Origin: Bryopsis sp. KO-2023
Lineage: Eukaryota > Chlorophyta > Ulvophyceae > Bryopsidales > Bryopsidaceae
Direction: 5' to 3'
NCBI GenBank assembly: GCA_030272585.1
Contig: BSYQ01000003.1
Location: 2,046,001 to 2,110,000 of the forward strand
Length of the DNA: 64,000 nucleotides
Under the pieces are notes generated by a model. That model was not told the origin of the DNA and made no database searches. It was given only the letters and a program-made list of their open reading frames with translations. Of the stretch, positions 27,341 through 38,038 are shown one piece after another. Both the position numbers and the translations under genes were made by a program. The first letter of the stretch is position 1, and every line of letters starts with the position of its first letter.

Positions 27341-28754
27341 ATGACCATGAACGCTGTAATCATCTTGGCTTTCCTCGCACTCGTGGCGCCGCCACAAGCT
27401 CTGGCAGGTTTGCAGCACAAGTGCCCCCCTTTGCGAGATGTGGGCGCATGTCGTCGTTTTCGTGCTTTGGTTAGGATATGCCTTTCAGATTTGCATGCAT
27501 GCACATATGTGTTTGTTCAGGTCGACGCCTCTATCAGACCTCAACCACTTCTTGTCAAGTGTTCGGTTCGGTGAGCCTCGTGGTGAAGTCGGGGTCGTGT
27601 AAGGGCTGGGCCGGAGCGAGTTGCAACGTAAGAACTCTTCAACTCACTGTCGGCATCATCTACTGTAGGGATTTTATATTTTTTCCCAGCTTGTTCTGAA
27701 AACCTCCTGTGTGTGTGGTGGGTCGGCAGTCTCTCGCATTTGCGGAATCGAAGCTTGAAAGCGAAGTCAAAGAGATCCTTACAAATGATTTGTGCAGCCC
27801 CGTATCGGCGCAAGCTGCAGCAACGGCCGCCGCGACTGCCGTGGCGTCTGTTTATTTCGAGGCGCTGGCAAAGGTTGGTGCAGGCTGGATGAGATTTGCT
27901 GTCAGTTTTTTTTATTCATTTATTTTCGTGCATTGACCTCCTGGTTTGCTCGTTCAGGTCTCCTGTGACGGCCAGGGCTTTGGATGCGGTTTCAGCGTCG
28001 CTCGTGGAGATTCCTTCGCAACAGCGTATGCCGAAGCTTTCGCTGGAGCCGTTGCAGTCGCAGCTGGTGGCGATTCCAGCGCAGTGTGCATGGGAGACCT
28101 GACCGCGATAGCGGTGGGGTTCGCGAAAGCCGCCGCCGAAGGCAGCACCAGGGCGTGCGTCGAAGGCAGTGGGACAGCAGAGGCGTTCCGCTCCGAGTTT
28201 GTTCTGTCCGCAACAACAGCCATCGCTGACGCGTTGGCGATTGCAACATCTGAAGTCTGTACAGGTTCGTGCATTTCGTGCTGGTGTCGCTTTCTCCAAC
28301 ACACTTGCGAGAAGGCAACGTGCTCATATGTTCGTTGTTGCGCGCAGGCGAACTGGGTGCCAGCTCCGAATGTGGAGTCGATGTGGAGGGAAGCTCCACC
28401 GCCAACAACATCAACCTCAATGAGGTGGGCGACCCAGCGCCAACGACAAGCGGCGACGGCACTGCTGATTCTGGCTCCTCCACGACCACGGCTGGATCCC
28501 AGCTCCCAGTTTGCACCACCGTTGCAGAGTACTCGTGCTGCTGGGACGCTCCAGGGTGAGAAAAGCTGCGTTGATGGGTGCACTCCTTAATGAAAAACGT
28601 GCCTGTTTGGATTGGTGCTGAACCTGCATTTGTTGTTCGTGTTTTGTACAGATGCGCCAAGAACGGGCTGCGAAGCGGGGCTTCTTTCGATCCCAACCAC
28701 AATCTGCTGATTTTCCCCTTGGGGTCGTCGGTGCCGCAGTGCTTCTGCTACTAA
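27341..28754 (+). CDS. Gene G2: secreted Ala-rich and Cys-containing protein, 6 exons, 311 aa
   Basis: Model: 27341-27407, 27521-27627, 27730-27873, 27958-28264, 28348-28555 and 28652-28754. All introns are GT-AG and all phases agree. Exon 1 is a signal peptide (MTMNAVIILAFLALVAPPQALA). Exon 2 has CQVFGSVSLVVKSGSC. Exons 3 and 4 form a long Ala-rich, probably helical region (AQAAATAAATAVAS, AYAEAFAGAVAVAAGG) with spaced cysteines. Exon 5 is Ser/Thr-rich and carries VCTTVAEYSCCW. Exon 6 ends PQCFCY-stop. The first donor (GTTTGC) is weak, but phase and reading support it. It is probably extracellular. I do not recognise the family. CATAAATA at 27225-27232 is a plausible TATA box. Confidence 0.78.
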
Positions 28755-29290
28755 CACCTGCAGGACGTTCGTTTCTCGAGCAACAACAAAATGCAACACC
28801 AACCAGAGGATCTTGTATAATTTCGGGCGTACACGAGCATCGTTCATCTCTTTTGTGGAGAAGTGAACTCTGGGGCAGAATCCACTTGAAAAGTAGTGGA
28901 AAGCCCTCTGTTTTCTGTTTTATTTTGAGCCACGCCTGTGGGTGGCATCAAAGCACCTTGCATTTGGACCTGACCGGGGCGGGGGCTGTCTTCCTTTCGA
29001 GCGTTGGGAGGTGGTGACGTGTGTGGATTCGTGTGTGGTATATTCGGAAGGGACTACGGCCGTCAAACGGTCCAGAAAAACATACAGGCCAATGTAAAGG
29101 ATGCTAAGTTGAGAATCTTGATTCGACCGCTTTTGTTGAAAAGTATCGACTCTTATAAGACCTAATTAGGTCTTGTTTCATTGATACCGATATCACTGAA
29201 ATGCTATCTCCTCGTAAGATATTCTAATAGGAGTTAGACGAACATGTTTTCAGCCACAGTTCTGTTTCCAAGTTCCACAACAGTGAACTT
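28755..29290. other. G2 3' flank, no gene seen
   Basis: There are no supported ORFs. It contains a short inverted pair around TAAGACCTAATTAGGTCTTG (29157-29176), a near-perfect palindrome. Confidence 0.5.
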
Positions 29291-30048
29291 GTAGTAATCA
29301 AAACGAAGTCGGGGTGAACTGGGACTTGCTTTTATTCGACAAGCTTTTCGTTTTTGGAATCATTTGGTCAATCCTTCGGTACAAAATATGGCAGCTCGAT
29401 TGTTTGCTAAAGGCAAAGATTCTGGGACGGTTATGTGGTTTCAAAAAATGAGGCAATTGTTAGATTCTTTCACTTCCAGTTCATCATCTCCTTTATTATT
29501 AGAGGATGGTTCTATTGACATTCAGGGTTGGCAAAGAGCGTACAAGGTTTATTGGGTTTCTCAAACGTTTGATTCGGCTGGTCGATATCCTAAAGTTGAG
29601 TCCTATTTAAATTCTTTTTATTGTGGGCGAGATGGTTTAAAACGTTTAGAGTCAATTGGAGATCGAAGTCTTCGCTCTTTATATATGAGGTTTAGATTGG
29701 GATGTTCTGTTTTGGCAATAGAAACTGGTCGATACGAAAATGTGGACAGACAACGAAGATATTGTCCTTATTGTGGTTCACCTTGGATTGAAGATGAATC
29801 GCATTTTATTTTTATTTGCCCGTTATATAATGGTTTAACAAGATCATTTTCGGATTTGTTTGGTTTTCGAAATATCAAAGGGTTTTTTAATCAACAAAAC
29901 ATTTATCGAGTGGCTTTTTATTTACGAAAGGCAATTCAGATTAGACAATTGATTCTAGGGGAATAGATTGGATCATTATATATTCGTTGTAATAGGAGAG
30001 CGGCATCTCCTACACAATGTAAATGTTGTTTGTTTGTTTGTTTGGACT
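29290..30048 (+). mobile_element. 5'-truncated non-LTR retrotransposon (LINE) 3' end
   Basis: The open frame runs from about 29293 to TAG 29964-29966. It starts with the post-RT segment RGELGLAFIRQAFRFWNHL and reaches a zf-RVT-type zinc site, RYCPYCGSPWIEDESHFIF then CPLY. It ends RKAIQIRQLILGE. RT and endonuclease parts are missing. The tail after the stop ends in (GTTT)n at about 30027-30045, as many LINEs end. It is more AT-rich than neighbouring DNA, which suggests a different origin or age. The frame is unbroken, so the insertion may be fairly young. Confidence 0.8.
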
Positions 30049-31045
30049 TGTGTTTTGAAACTCAGCCCTTGAGCCTCTCAACCCGTGGGACTGTCATAGG
30101 TTCCAGTTCCATCGAAGGTGGTTTCATCTTCGCTTTCACCTGGTGAAAGAAACTTCTTGGTCATTGGTTATGTATTACCCTGAAAAGGCTGATTTTTTTT
30201 TCTTCCATTTGATGGTACTCTTGACCGTCACTTTCCAGGAATTATGCTCAGTTTTATTCCCTCTTTTTTCGAGTTCGTTGTTCTTTTCTGTTGGGCTGCT
30301 ATTTTAAGTCACTTTCCTTTTCTGGACCACTTTTGGAATAGAGGATTCTGCTCATGGAATGTTTTGCTTTTTTTCAATTTCCCTGGCCCTAAAACCTATA
30401 TATATATATATATATATATCCCCACTGATCACAATGCAACGTTAAAACAACAGGATTTACATCACCTCACTTCCTGTATACATAGATCCATCAATTGTTT
30501 TTTTCATATTGAGCATCACAAGGAATCGCATTAAAACTTATCGTCACTCAATAATTTATCCCAAGTGTTCTTCCAAGTGCATATATTTTTTCTTTGCATT
30601 CCCCATCCCACTGAATTGATTTTCTGAAGGGGAAAAAAAAAGGAAGAAAAAACACACCCGACTCTGGTGGTCTTTTACTTTCCTTCATATTATTCAATAA
30701 AAAGAGATCTTAATTCCTTCGGTTCCCAAAGAACACCGATAATAATTTATTCAAACCCCAATGCAAAATTTATACTTTTTCTTGGGGAAAAATCTCAGGA
30801 CGTCGGGCAAAAAAAATGAATACCCAGTAAATAAAAAAATCGTCCCGGTGAAAAACATTATACCTTATGCTTTTTTTCTTTCGAAAATTCAGTTTCGTTC
30901 CGTTCCATTCTTCACTATTTTTTTTTTATTCAACACACAGTGTTTCATAATTGAAGACAAAAAAATCACTATAGTGTTAACTTAAGTTATCGAAGAAAAA
31001 AAAAAACGCCTCATGTTTGAATATTTGATGAGATGCTCCATTCTT
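30049..31045. other. AT-rich intergenic DNA with TA microsatellite
   Basis: No gene is seen. A (TA)n microsatellite lies at about 30398-30419. Otherwise it is T-rich and A-rich single-copy-looking sequence lying downstream of G3 (minus). Confidence 0.6.
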
Positions 31046-33911
31046 CTACAGAAATCGCAACTTGCGCCCCACGCCATTGGCAGCACCACCCTGTGCATTA
31101 GGATCAACGAAATCTCCACCAGCACCACCTTGGGCATTGGGATCAACGAAATCACCTCCAGCACCACCCTGAGCATTGGGATCGACGAATTCTCCCCCAG
31201 TGGCACCACCCTGGGCGTTGGGATCAACAAATTCTCCCCCAGCGGCACCACCCTGAGCATTGGGATCGACAAAAACTCCCCCAGCGCCACCCTGGGCATT
31301 GGGATCAACAAATTCTCCTCCAGCACCACCCTGGGCATTGGGATCGACGAAATCTCCACCCTGAGCATTGGGATCAACAAAATCACCTCCAGCACCACCC
31401 TGGGCGTTGGGATCGACAAAATCACCTCCAGCACCACCCTGAGCATTAGGATCGACGAAATCTCCTCCAGCGCCACCCTGGGCATTGGGATCAACAAATT
31501 CTCCTCCAGCACCACCCTCAGCACCTTGAAACCAAAGACCTCAGATTTTAGAACATTAGCTGTCCAAAATTAGCTTATGTTTTTCAGCTAGAAATAAAAA
31601 ATAAGACGATGGTGAGTGTCATGATCTGGAAAAGGATGCATGTGATTCTCCTCAATGTTAAAAGCAAAACCCGTCCCACTCATTTTCTAAACATACCACC
31701 TCTATATAAGAGCTACCGTTGAAGGCCTTTTTATTCAGGAAGAAAGAATTTCAGTGGCCACCAACAAAATTTTTAAAGTGTCGAAAAAGCTGGTTCGCAT
31801 ACAGTCATGCTCCTACCTGGTGCACCAACACCACCATCTGCAGCAAATTGTCCTGAGCCATCGACAGACCCCTCAGCAGCAAATTCGCCCACTCCATCGA
31901 CACTCGCCTGGACATTTCCTTCAATAAACCCTTGTCCATCAACGGAACCCTCAACGGAACCCCCAGCATATCCATCCCCTCCTTCCTGAGGGGCCACAGG
32001 TTCGAGCTTCTGGCCACCCGTGAGTTTGTCCTCGCCGGGTGGAGGAATGAAATCAGGGGTAGGGGCTCCCTCGAGTGGAGTGTCGACGGGGGGCAGGGGG
32101 GCTTCGGGAGTAAACCCCTCACCTGGTTGAGGCTCCAGGGGAACAACCACTGGAGTTTCAGCTCCACCTGTTACCTTGGGTTCAACCGGGATCTCGACAG
32201 GAGGACCGGGAACAGGAATTTCCACAGGGGGGCCCGGAACTTGGACCTCCACAGGAGGGCCAGGAACTGGGACCTCCACAGGGGGACCAGGAACTGGGAC
32301 CAAGAGAAAAAAAATCATATGACATATCCCGGCCAATGAATGGTCAGGGTTTGAACAAGTTCCTTAGAAAAATCAGATGCTCGAACGGAATCAATTCAGC
32401 ACAAGAGGTGAGTTGGTGGGACTGACCTGGAACAGGCACCTCCACAGGGGGTCCTGGGACAGGCACTTCCACGACCTCTGGCTCTTGAGGGGCAGGCTCA
32501 GCATAGCCCTCATGCACCACCAAGTAGTGTGTCTCCTGCTCCACCTGCTGGGCTTGATCTGGAACAGGCTCCTCCGTCTTTTCTTTTTTATTCTTCTTGC
32601 CACCACCCTGCTGGCCTGATCCAGCCAAGAAAAAACACACCTTCATGTAATCGAAAAAAAAAAACCTGCAAAAGCCAGTGGTTCACCCACTGAAGAAAAA
32701 TAAACAAGTTCAGTTTTTGAAAAAGTATCGGTGCCCCACCTGAAAAGGCCTTGGCACCAAGAGCCCCCTTTTTGAGGGCTTTGCCAATCAGGGCTTTAGC
32801 TGCCAGAGCCTTTTTCAGAACTCCGTGATTGACAATTTGAGGAGCGCTTTCTGTTCCATGGCATTTGTTCGACCCAGACACTGGCACACCGCACTGCTTC
32901 CACCTGTGCAAATCAGAATGTGCCAACACTATTGATTCCATAAATAATTCTATATAAAAGCTCTTATGTATTTCTTTGAAGGGCCGAAACTTAAGGACCG
33001 TCTGCAAAAAAGGTCAATTGGAATGATATCATCGATGGAAAGAAAAACTCACATGTCAGTAGTGTATTCTGGCATGAAACCAGCATTGGGGACAGACGCC
33101 AGCACCATCGAATAGAACTCGGGGGCACACAGACCTGCATATCCGCAAGTCGAAATCAACCAAAAATTTTAAAAAATCGATTACAACCCAGCGAAAACGG
33201 ACGGCGAGAGTGGATCGTCGACAGTCAATCGACGCAACAGCTGCTTACATTCGTTCAAAACTCCGCCAGATCCGAACACCGATTTCGTCTGCAGCAACAC
33301 CCCCACACAAAACACGTGAGCTCGATATATTGATATACATTGACATCTAGATCACCGAGCTTCCAGCAACAAAACCAAAACAGTTCCGGCGTACTGCAGA
33401 TATCAATATATCGCAAGAAAAAAAACAGGGACAAGTCGTCCTCCTCCGCCGCCGCCGCCAGCACAACTTCTTAGCCCACCAAACCCCCTTCCCTCCAAAA
33501 AGAGAAAATTGCAATTGGCACCTTTCCCCACTCACCATACTGCAGCATTCTTCGTCAGCTTTGCCCTTGACTTGGCAAGCAAGCATTTTTCTGGCAAAAT
33601 CGTACGGAGTCGAATCGAACGTGTCTATCATGTTGCGGCTGCACGTTTCATGAGAAGGTATGCCCAGCGCTGGAATCAACAAAAACAAAAGCACACAGAA
33701 TTAGAGACAGGCGTCGAAAGGACAGCAACACCACGATCACTCTACAAACAAAAAAAAATCAAACCGCAATTGCGGAAAGGCATACACTGCTAGCAGTATG
33801 TAAAGCAGCAGCGCTGGAGGGCTGGTCGAAACTGGAAACCCACAAAAGCTCCGTACCTGGACTTTGAAGTGCCGCAAAAACCAAGATCGCGAATACGGCA
33901 AACATTCTCAT
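31046..33911 (-). CDS. Gene G3: secreted eight-cysteine-motif protein with Pro-rich and Gly-rich repeats, 8 exons, 539 aa
   Basis: Model: complement of 33857-33911, 33536-33669, 33249-33288, 33053-33134, 32740-32903, 32427-32615, 31817-32293 and 31046-31524. All introns are GT-AG and all phases agree. Order: signal peptide (MRMFAVFAILVFAALQS); an eight-cysteine module C-X21-C-X9-CC-X15-CLC-X28-C-X9-C (HETC, EECC, NECLC, WKQC, SNKC), the layout of nsLTP/2S-albumin-type folds but with unusual spacing; a Lys/Ala linker; KKNKKEKTEEP; VPVPGPPVE repeats; a SVDG/EGSVDG repeat block; and eleven GGAGGxFVDPNAQ units ending GRKLRFL-stop. The fold suggests a lipid-binding or structural extracellular head on a wall or matrix-type tail. 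The biological role is not known. G4 on the other strand shares the CxC exon. Confidence 0.85.
31090..31520 (-). repeat. Coding tandem repeat, 11 units of about 39 bp
   Basis: It encodes GGAGG-D/E/V-FVDPNAQ units in the last exon of G3. Most units are 39 bp, two are 42 bp (extra Ala or Thr), and one is 30 bp. All keep the frame, so the length changes look selected for coding. Confidence 0.9.
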
Positions 33912-35193
33912 GTTTATTGCTCGATCCAAAGTCGACGGTAGAATAGTGTTTTCTTTTTTTTTTTTTACTGGAACGAAACGAAACGGGGTTCAGACGCCTG
34001 GATTTCTTGGCAAGCGCAGTTCCCGCAGTCTCAGTTTGCGACGCTCCATTTATGCGGAGTGTACTGGAACAAGGTTTGATGATGAGACGTGTCGTTGGAT
34101 TCCCGAAACCGGCCCTCCCTCTCATGTAGCTGTCAATTTTTACCCTTCACGTCGCTTTCGTTGAGCTTTCTGTCCGCGTTTTCGTTGATTCTTTTCCCTG
34201 CACCCACCAAACAAATTTCGCTTTTTTACATCTCAACATAGTTAGTTCCTCTGAGCTATGTAGAGTGATTGGAGTGGAGTAGAAGTGACTTGTGTAGAAA
34301 TCGACCAGTGAGTGCTCGACAAATAAACAAACCAACAAGACTGCATGCGAAGATGCCGCTCAGGGTAAGTGATCGACACGTTTTGAGATTCCAGCTTTTA
34401 TTGAAAACGAAATGGTAATATTCTTGTGTGTGTGAAAAAAAAACGGTGGCGAATTACACCACCAGTGGTTCTCTCGATTTTTCATGATGAGCCCAACTCC
34501 CCCCCCCCGGCACCCTTGTTGCAATGACACTTTCGTTCATCCTTTCAAAATATCTCCACCCACATAACCACAAGCTTGACTTGAAAGTCAAATTTTCAAG
34601 CTCTTTGCCAGCAAATTTGCAAGCTGCCCCCATGTTTTTCAAGTCCTTTCGCAACACCCCATGTCTTTGGTTGGTGGTGGACGAACGGTCGAGAATACAT
34701 CTGATATATATCACATCAATACTCAATGTTCCCCGTTCACTTCGCCAATGAGTGAAGTTTGGTTGGTCAGTTGGTTGTTGTAGATTCCAGGGTGTACTAC
34801 CCATCGAAATGCTCCAAGGTTTGCACAGAAGATTCGTTTTTTGAGGAAGATTGACCAGAAGATGTTGAAGGCAGCAGGGCATATCAGTGGTCCATTAAAT
34901 TGCTTTCTCAGGTATACATTCGTCATTAGAAGACAGCCCCCCCCCCCCCAAACCAGAAAGCAGAAAACCCCAAGTCTTATCGATCGTGCATCGAATTGTC
35001 AAGTGTGCGACATCCATGGACCGCATGGTGGCAATTTTTTGACTCATCATCAACTGCGAGGTGAATAAAAAAATTTCGACTCATCAACTGCGAGGTGAAT
35101 GGCACGTGTTTTTTGGCAGAGATCTCAGTGTGTTTGTGGAATGTACTGCAGATCAAGGCCAACATTGATGAGCAGAGCCCTCCTGGTGTTTAG
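33912..35193. other. Region between G3 and G4, no firm exon
   Basis: This is the divergent upstream region of G3 (minus) and the possible start of G4 (plus). ATGCCGCTCAG followed by GTAAGTG at 34352-34370 could be a G4 first exon. A frame at about 34795-34911 (+) with two cysteines could be another. A short direct repeat of CAACTGCGAGGTGAAT occurs at 35048 and 35083. None of these is secure. Confidence 0.35.
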
Positions 35194-36389
35194 AATGCGT
35201 TTGCGCTTACAATGCTGCGGCTTCGTTCAAATCTTGGAAACCTGCCTTCATCAAGAAAATTCCTGGGGAATCTCGTAAGTGTACCATTTATCTCCTAAGA
35301 TTTTATCTGAGCTGCCTATATCATCTGTTTCTGTGGCATGCGAGGAGCCAGGATTTGTTATTTGTTATTTTTTTTTGGGGGGGAGGGGGAGAGAGATAGC
35401 TTCTGCCTGGCTCCTCTCCTAGATATGTCTGTTGCTTGTTTTTTCTGCTTGTGGGGCCTGTGTGCAGCAGTTTTTTTTTCACCAGATTTCTTTGCATTTG
35501 CTCATGATGAGTATTCTTCCTCTTTCTTTGAGAAAAGGCTTGTACCTGGATTTATTTTTCAGGGCACTGCTTTTTTGGATTCGAACATAATTTTTTATAT
35601 GTATACAAATATATATTTTTTCCCTCTTCTGAAAGTGCTGGCAAACTCTGATCATGCTTTGTTCCGTTTTTTTTTCCCTCCCCTTTCAAATGACAGCGTG
35701 TGGGGAGGTGCTGGTGGATGATGTAATCGATCGGGCTGCCTTCACTGCAATCAGTGCAATGTTTTCTGACAAGCCCTCTTTTGTGGGTGCTGCACAATTC
35801 CTTCAAAAGATAGCTGGTAAAAGTTCCAACAAGGGGCAGGAGCTGGGAGAACAGATTTGCGATGAAGTCATTAATACGTTCAAAGCCGATGGATTCTCTG
35901 TAAGAGGGTTCCCTCTGTCAGGTAATTATTTACCCCACAAAGCAGATTCTTATCAAACTATCTTTTTTTTTGTATTCCCTGAATTTGGAAAAAGGGGCAT
36001 GCAAGAAGTTTGTCTGTCTATAAAACAGATCAAAGAGATCCTCTGGCTGATGGGCAAATGAAGCGAAACCAGATTCCTAGATATTGTGGATTTTGAGAAT
36101 TTGCCTTCATGTTTCCTCAAGTGCTGCATGTTTGTTTTTATCGGGGTAGCTGAGGATGTGTAATATTGATTGATTGATTGAGGATGTGAAGTTGGGCTAC
36201 ACACCCGTGAACGCACCTCAAGAGGTTCCTGGGGTTACCCAGTGCCCGTCCGAGATGAAACAAATGGACAAATGGCAACCTCTGTGTGTGCCCACCAGTT
36301 TCCGTCCAGACAAACCTGCTGACACCTGCCAGGTCAGACTTGGGGTTCAATTCATGGTGTTGATGACCTTTGGCTTTCGTTTTTTTTGA
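35194..36389 (+). pseudogene. Gene G4 (partial): Cys-rich protein related to G3, probably disrupted
   Basis: Supported exons are 35194-35274 (acceptor TTTAG, donor GTAAGT), 35697-35921 (acceptor ACAG, donor GTAATT) and 36150-36332 or later (acceptor GGTAG). The first encodes CVCAYNAAASFKSWK in the phase that would give ECVC, matching NECLC of G3, so it looks like the CxC exon of an eight-cysteine module. The next has PCGEVLVDDVIDRAAF and QICDEV. The last has QCPSEMKQMDKW, LCVP and DTCQ. Phases agree across these exons only if an 18-bp insertion plus its 10-bp duplication (36161-36188) is removed. As it stands the exon reads into TAA at once. Exons upstream with the signal peptide and CC pair were not found. 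Confidence 0.5.
36161..36178 (+). mobile_element. 18-bp retroposon-tail insertion in G4
   Basis: TAATATTGATTGATTGAT is flanked by a 10-bp duplication, TGAGGATGTG (36151-36160 and 36179-36188). It brings a TAA stop into the exon frame. Its sequence matches the end of the insertion at 23966-24017. Confidence 0.6.
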
Positions 36390-37262
36390 TTTTTTTTTTT
36401 TTTTTGGGGGGGGGTTGGCATGGTGGTGAAGAAAAAAGAGTCCTCAGCGATTACCAGCAGGGAGGAGAAACCGCTTGAAGGGAGCGTTGATTTTGTGTTG
36501 AAAATATCGACCTTAGTAAAGGTGACTGACTTTTGAACTGAAAAAAAGGGGAAGTGAAAAAAAACAGATTAGAGGAGTGGGGTTTAAAGATATAGAAGTG
36601 GAGGTGATTGGAAGAAACTTTAAAAGGGTGAGAAGTGGAGGTTTTAATGGAGCAGAATGGAAGATGAAGTTTTAGAATGGAATTGATGGGGAAGAAAAAG
36701 TGAGAAGAGAGTTCCCAATGGGTGTTTTGTGATTTCAGGAAACTGGGTTTTCAAGTCTGGTTGCAGGGAGGTTTTTGTGGATTCTTTTTTTTGATAGGAC
36801 AAGATTTCTTATGGGTTGCGTTTGATCTGACCGGTTTCTTCAAGCAGTCTTCTCTTTACGAAGTTTTATTTTGATTTTTTTATGTTATTCGAATAAAGAA
36901 CAAGCAACGAATTGAAGACATAACTCTCATCGCTGCGCAGCGTTTCGCTGTCGACGGGGGCTAAAATTCAATCCTGGATTACGGGGATCAAGATCAAATC
37001 AACTTTCCACGTGAAAAAAAAAGATGATCCACGTGCGTCGGGAAATCGCATCATCCCGCATGATCCCGCACGAAACGAATGACGCCAGGAGGAAAAATTT
37101 AATATCCGTCTAATCAAGCGACCCGTTCTCACTAATCATGGTCAATCAACTTTCCGATACGTACGCTTGAATCGATCTCGCTAGGTCCTTGCGTCACGTA
37201 GCTCGCTCCTCTTTCTGGGTGTAAAGAGTCGACGGGAGTTCGAACCCGGCAAGTTCTAAGGA
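36390..37262. other. Unassigned DNA left of element D
   Basis: The first half is purine-rich with no ORF. Near 37228-37246 a B-box-like GAGTTCGAACCC appears, perhaps a degraded tRNA-derived repeat. Element D begins at 37268. Confidence 0.4.
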
Positions 37263-37267
37263 CCGAC

Positions 37268-37534
37268 TGTTAGACTTGGGGGTGCAAGTCTAAGAAGAGC
37301 TAAAAACTAAAACTTATGAGTCCATGACCTTGAAGCCCATTAATACCATGACCCCCAAGGATCCTAGCGTCCCCGCATGGTACCTAGGACAACCATCCTA
37401 GATGGGCACCCGACATAGGTCTAGTCATCATGACTAGACCTGACTCACATGTCCACGTCAGCATGACTATGCATGACTGTACATGATTGTACATGACTGG
37501 ACCTGACTGGATGTAGCTCTTAACATCCCTAACA
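37268..37534 (-). repeat. Element D 3' LTR
   Basis: This is 267 bp. The adjacent plus-strand TACCTCCCCCCCTAAT (37535-37550) is the polypurine tract on the element strand. Confidence 0.93.
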
Positions 37535-37550
37535 TACCTCCCCCCCTAAT

Positions 37551-38038
37551 CAGTCTCCTCCTGGAGACTCCTTTCCTCACTTCTATATAGCCCATAGAAT
37601 GATACAGAGTCCCACAACGAACCCCAACTCTTATCATTCAACTATATAAAGTGTTTCGATAACTTGGAGATGTTATCATAAGTGTATTCGTCAGAATAAG
37701 CCCCTACTCTGATATAGGTCATCCGAGTCCTTCTCATACACGGAGTGCTTCTCGGATCTACCAAGACCATACACTTCTCTACACTGGTGGCGAACCAATG
37801 TACATCAACTGAAGTCTCGCAACTTCATCTACTTCCATTTATATTCTCATTTTGAATGGATCCCATCTAGAGTTCAAAATAGAATATAGCGAGAAATTCA
37901 TCTTAGTTCACTAGTTCATTGAAAATGAGATATGTTCGTAAACATGTCCTCACTTAGCAAGAACTTGATCTCGTACACAAGATCTGGAACTCTTTTCATA
38001 TCGACACTCGATCATGAAGAAACATTACCCCACACAAG
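37551..38038 (-). other. Element D 3' untranslated region
   Basis: About 490 bp between the pol stop and the purine tract. No ORF or domain is seen. Confidence 0.6.

Noticed and set aside
31013-31573. Plus-strand repetitive frame (SSTTLGIGI...) and minus-strand frame MLRVVLEE
   Set aside because: Other-frame readings of the FVDPNAQ tandem repeat, which is an exon of G3 in the third frame with correct splicing.
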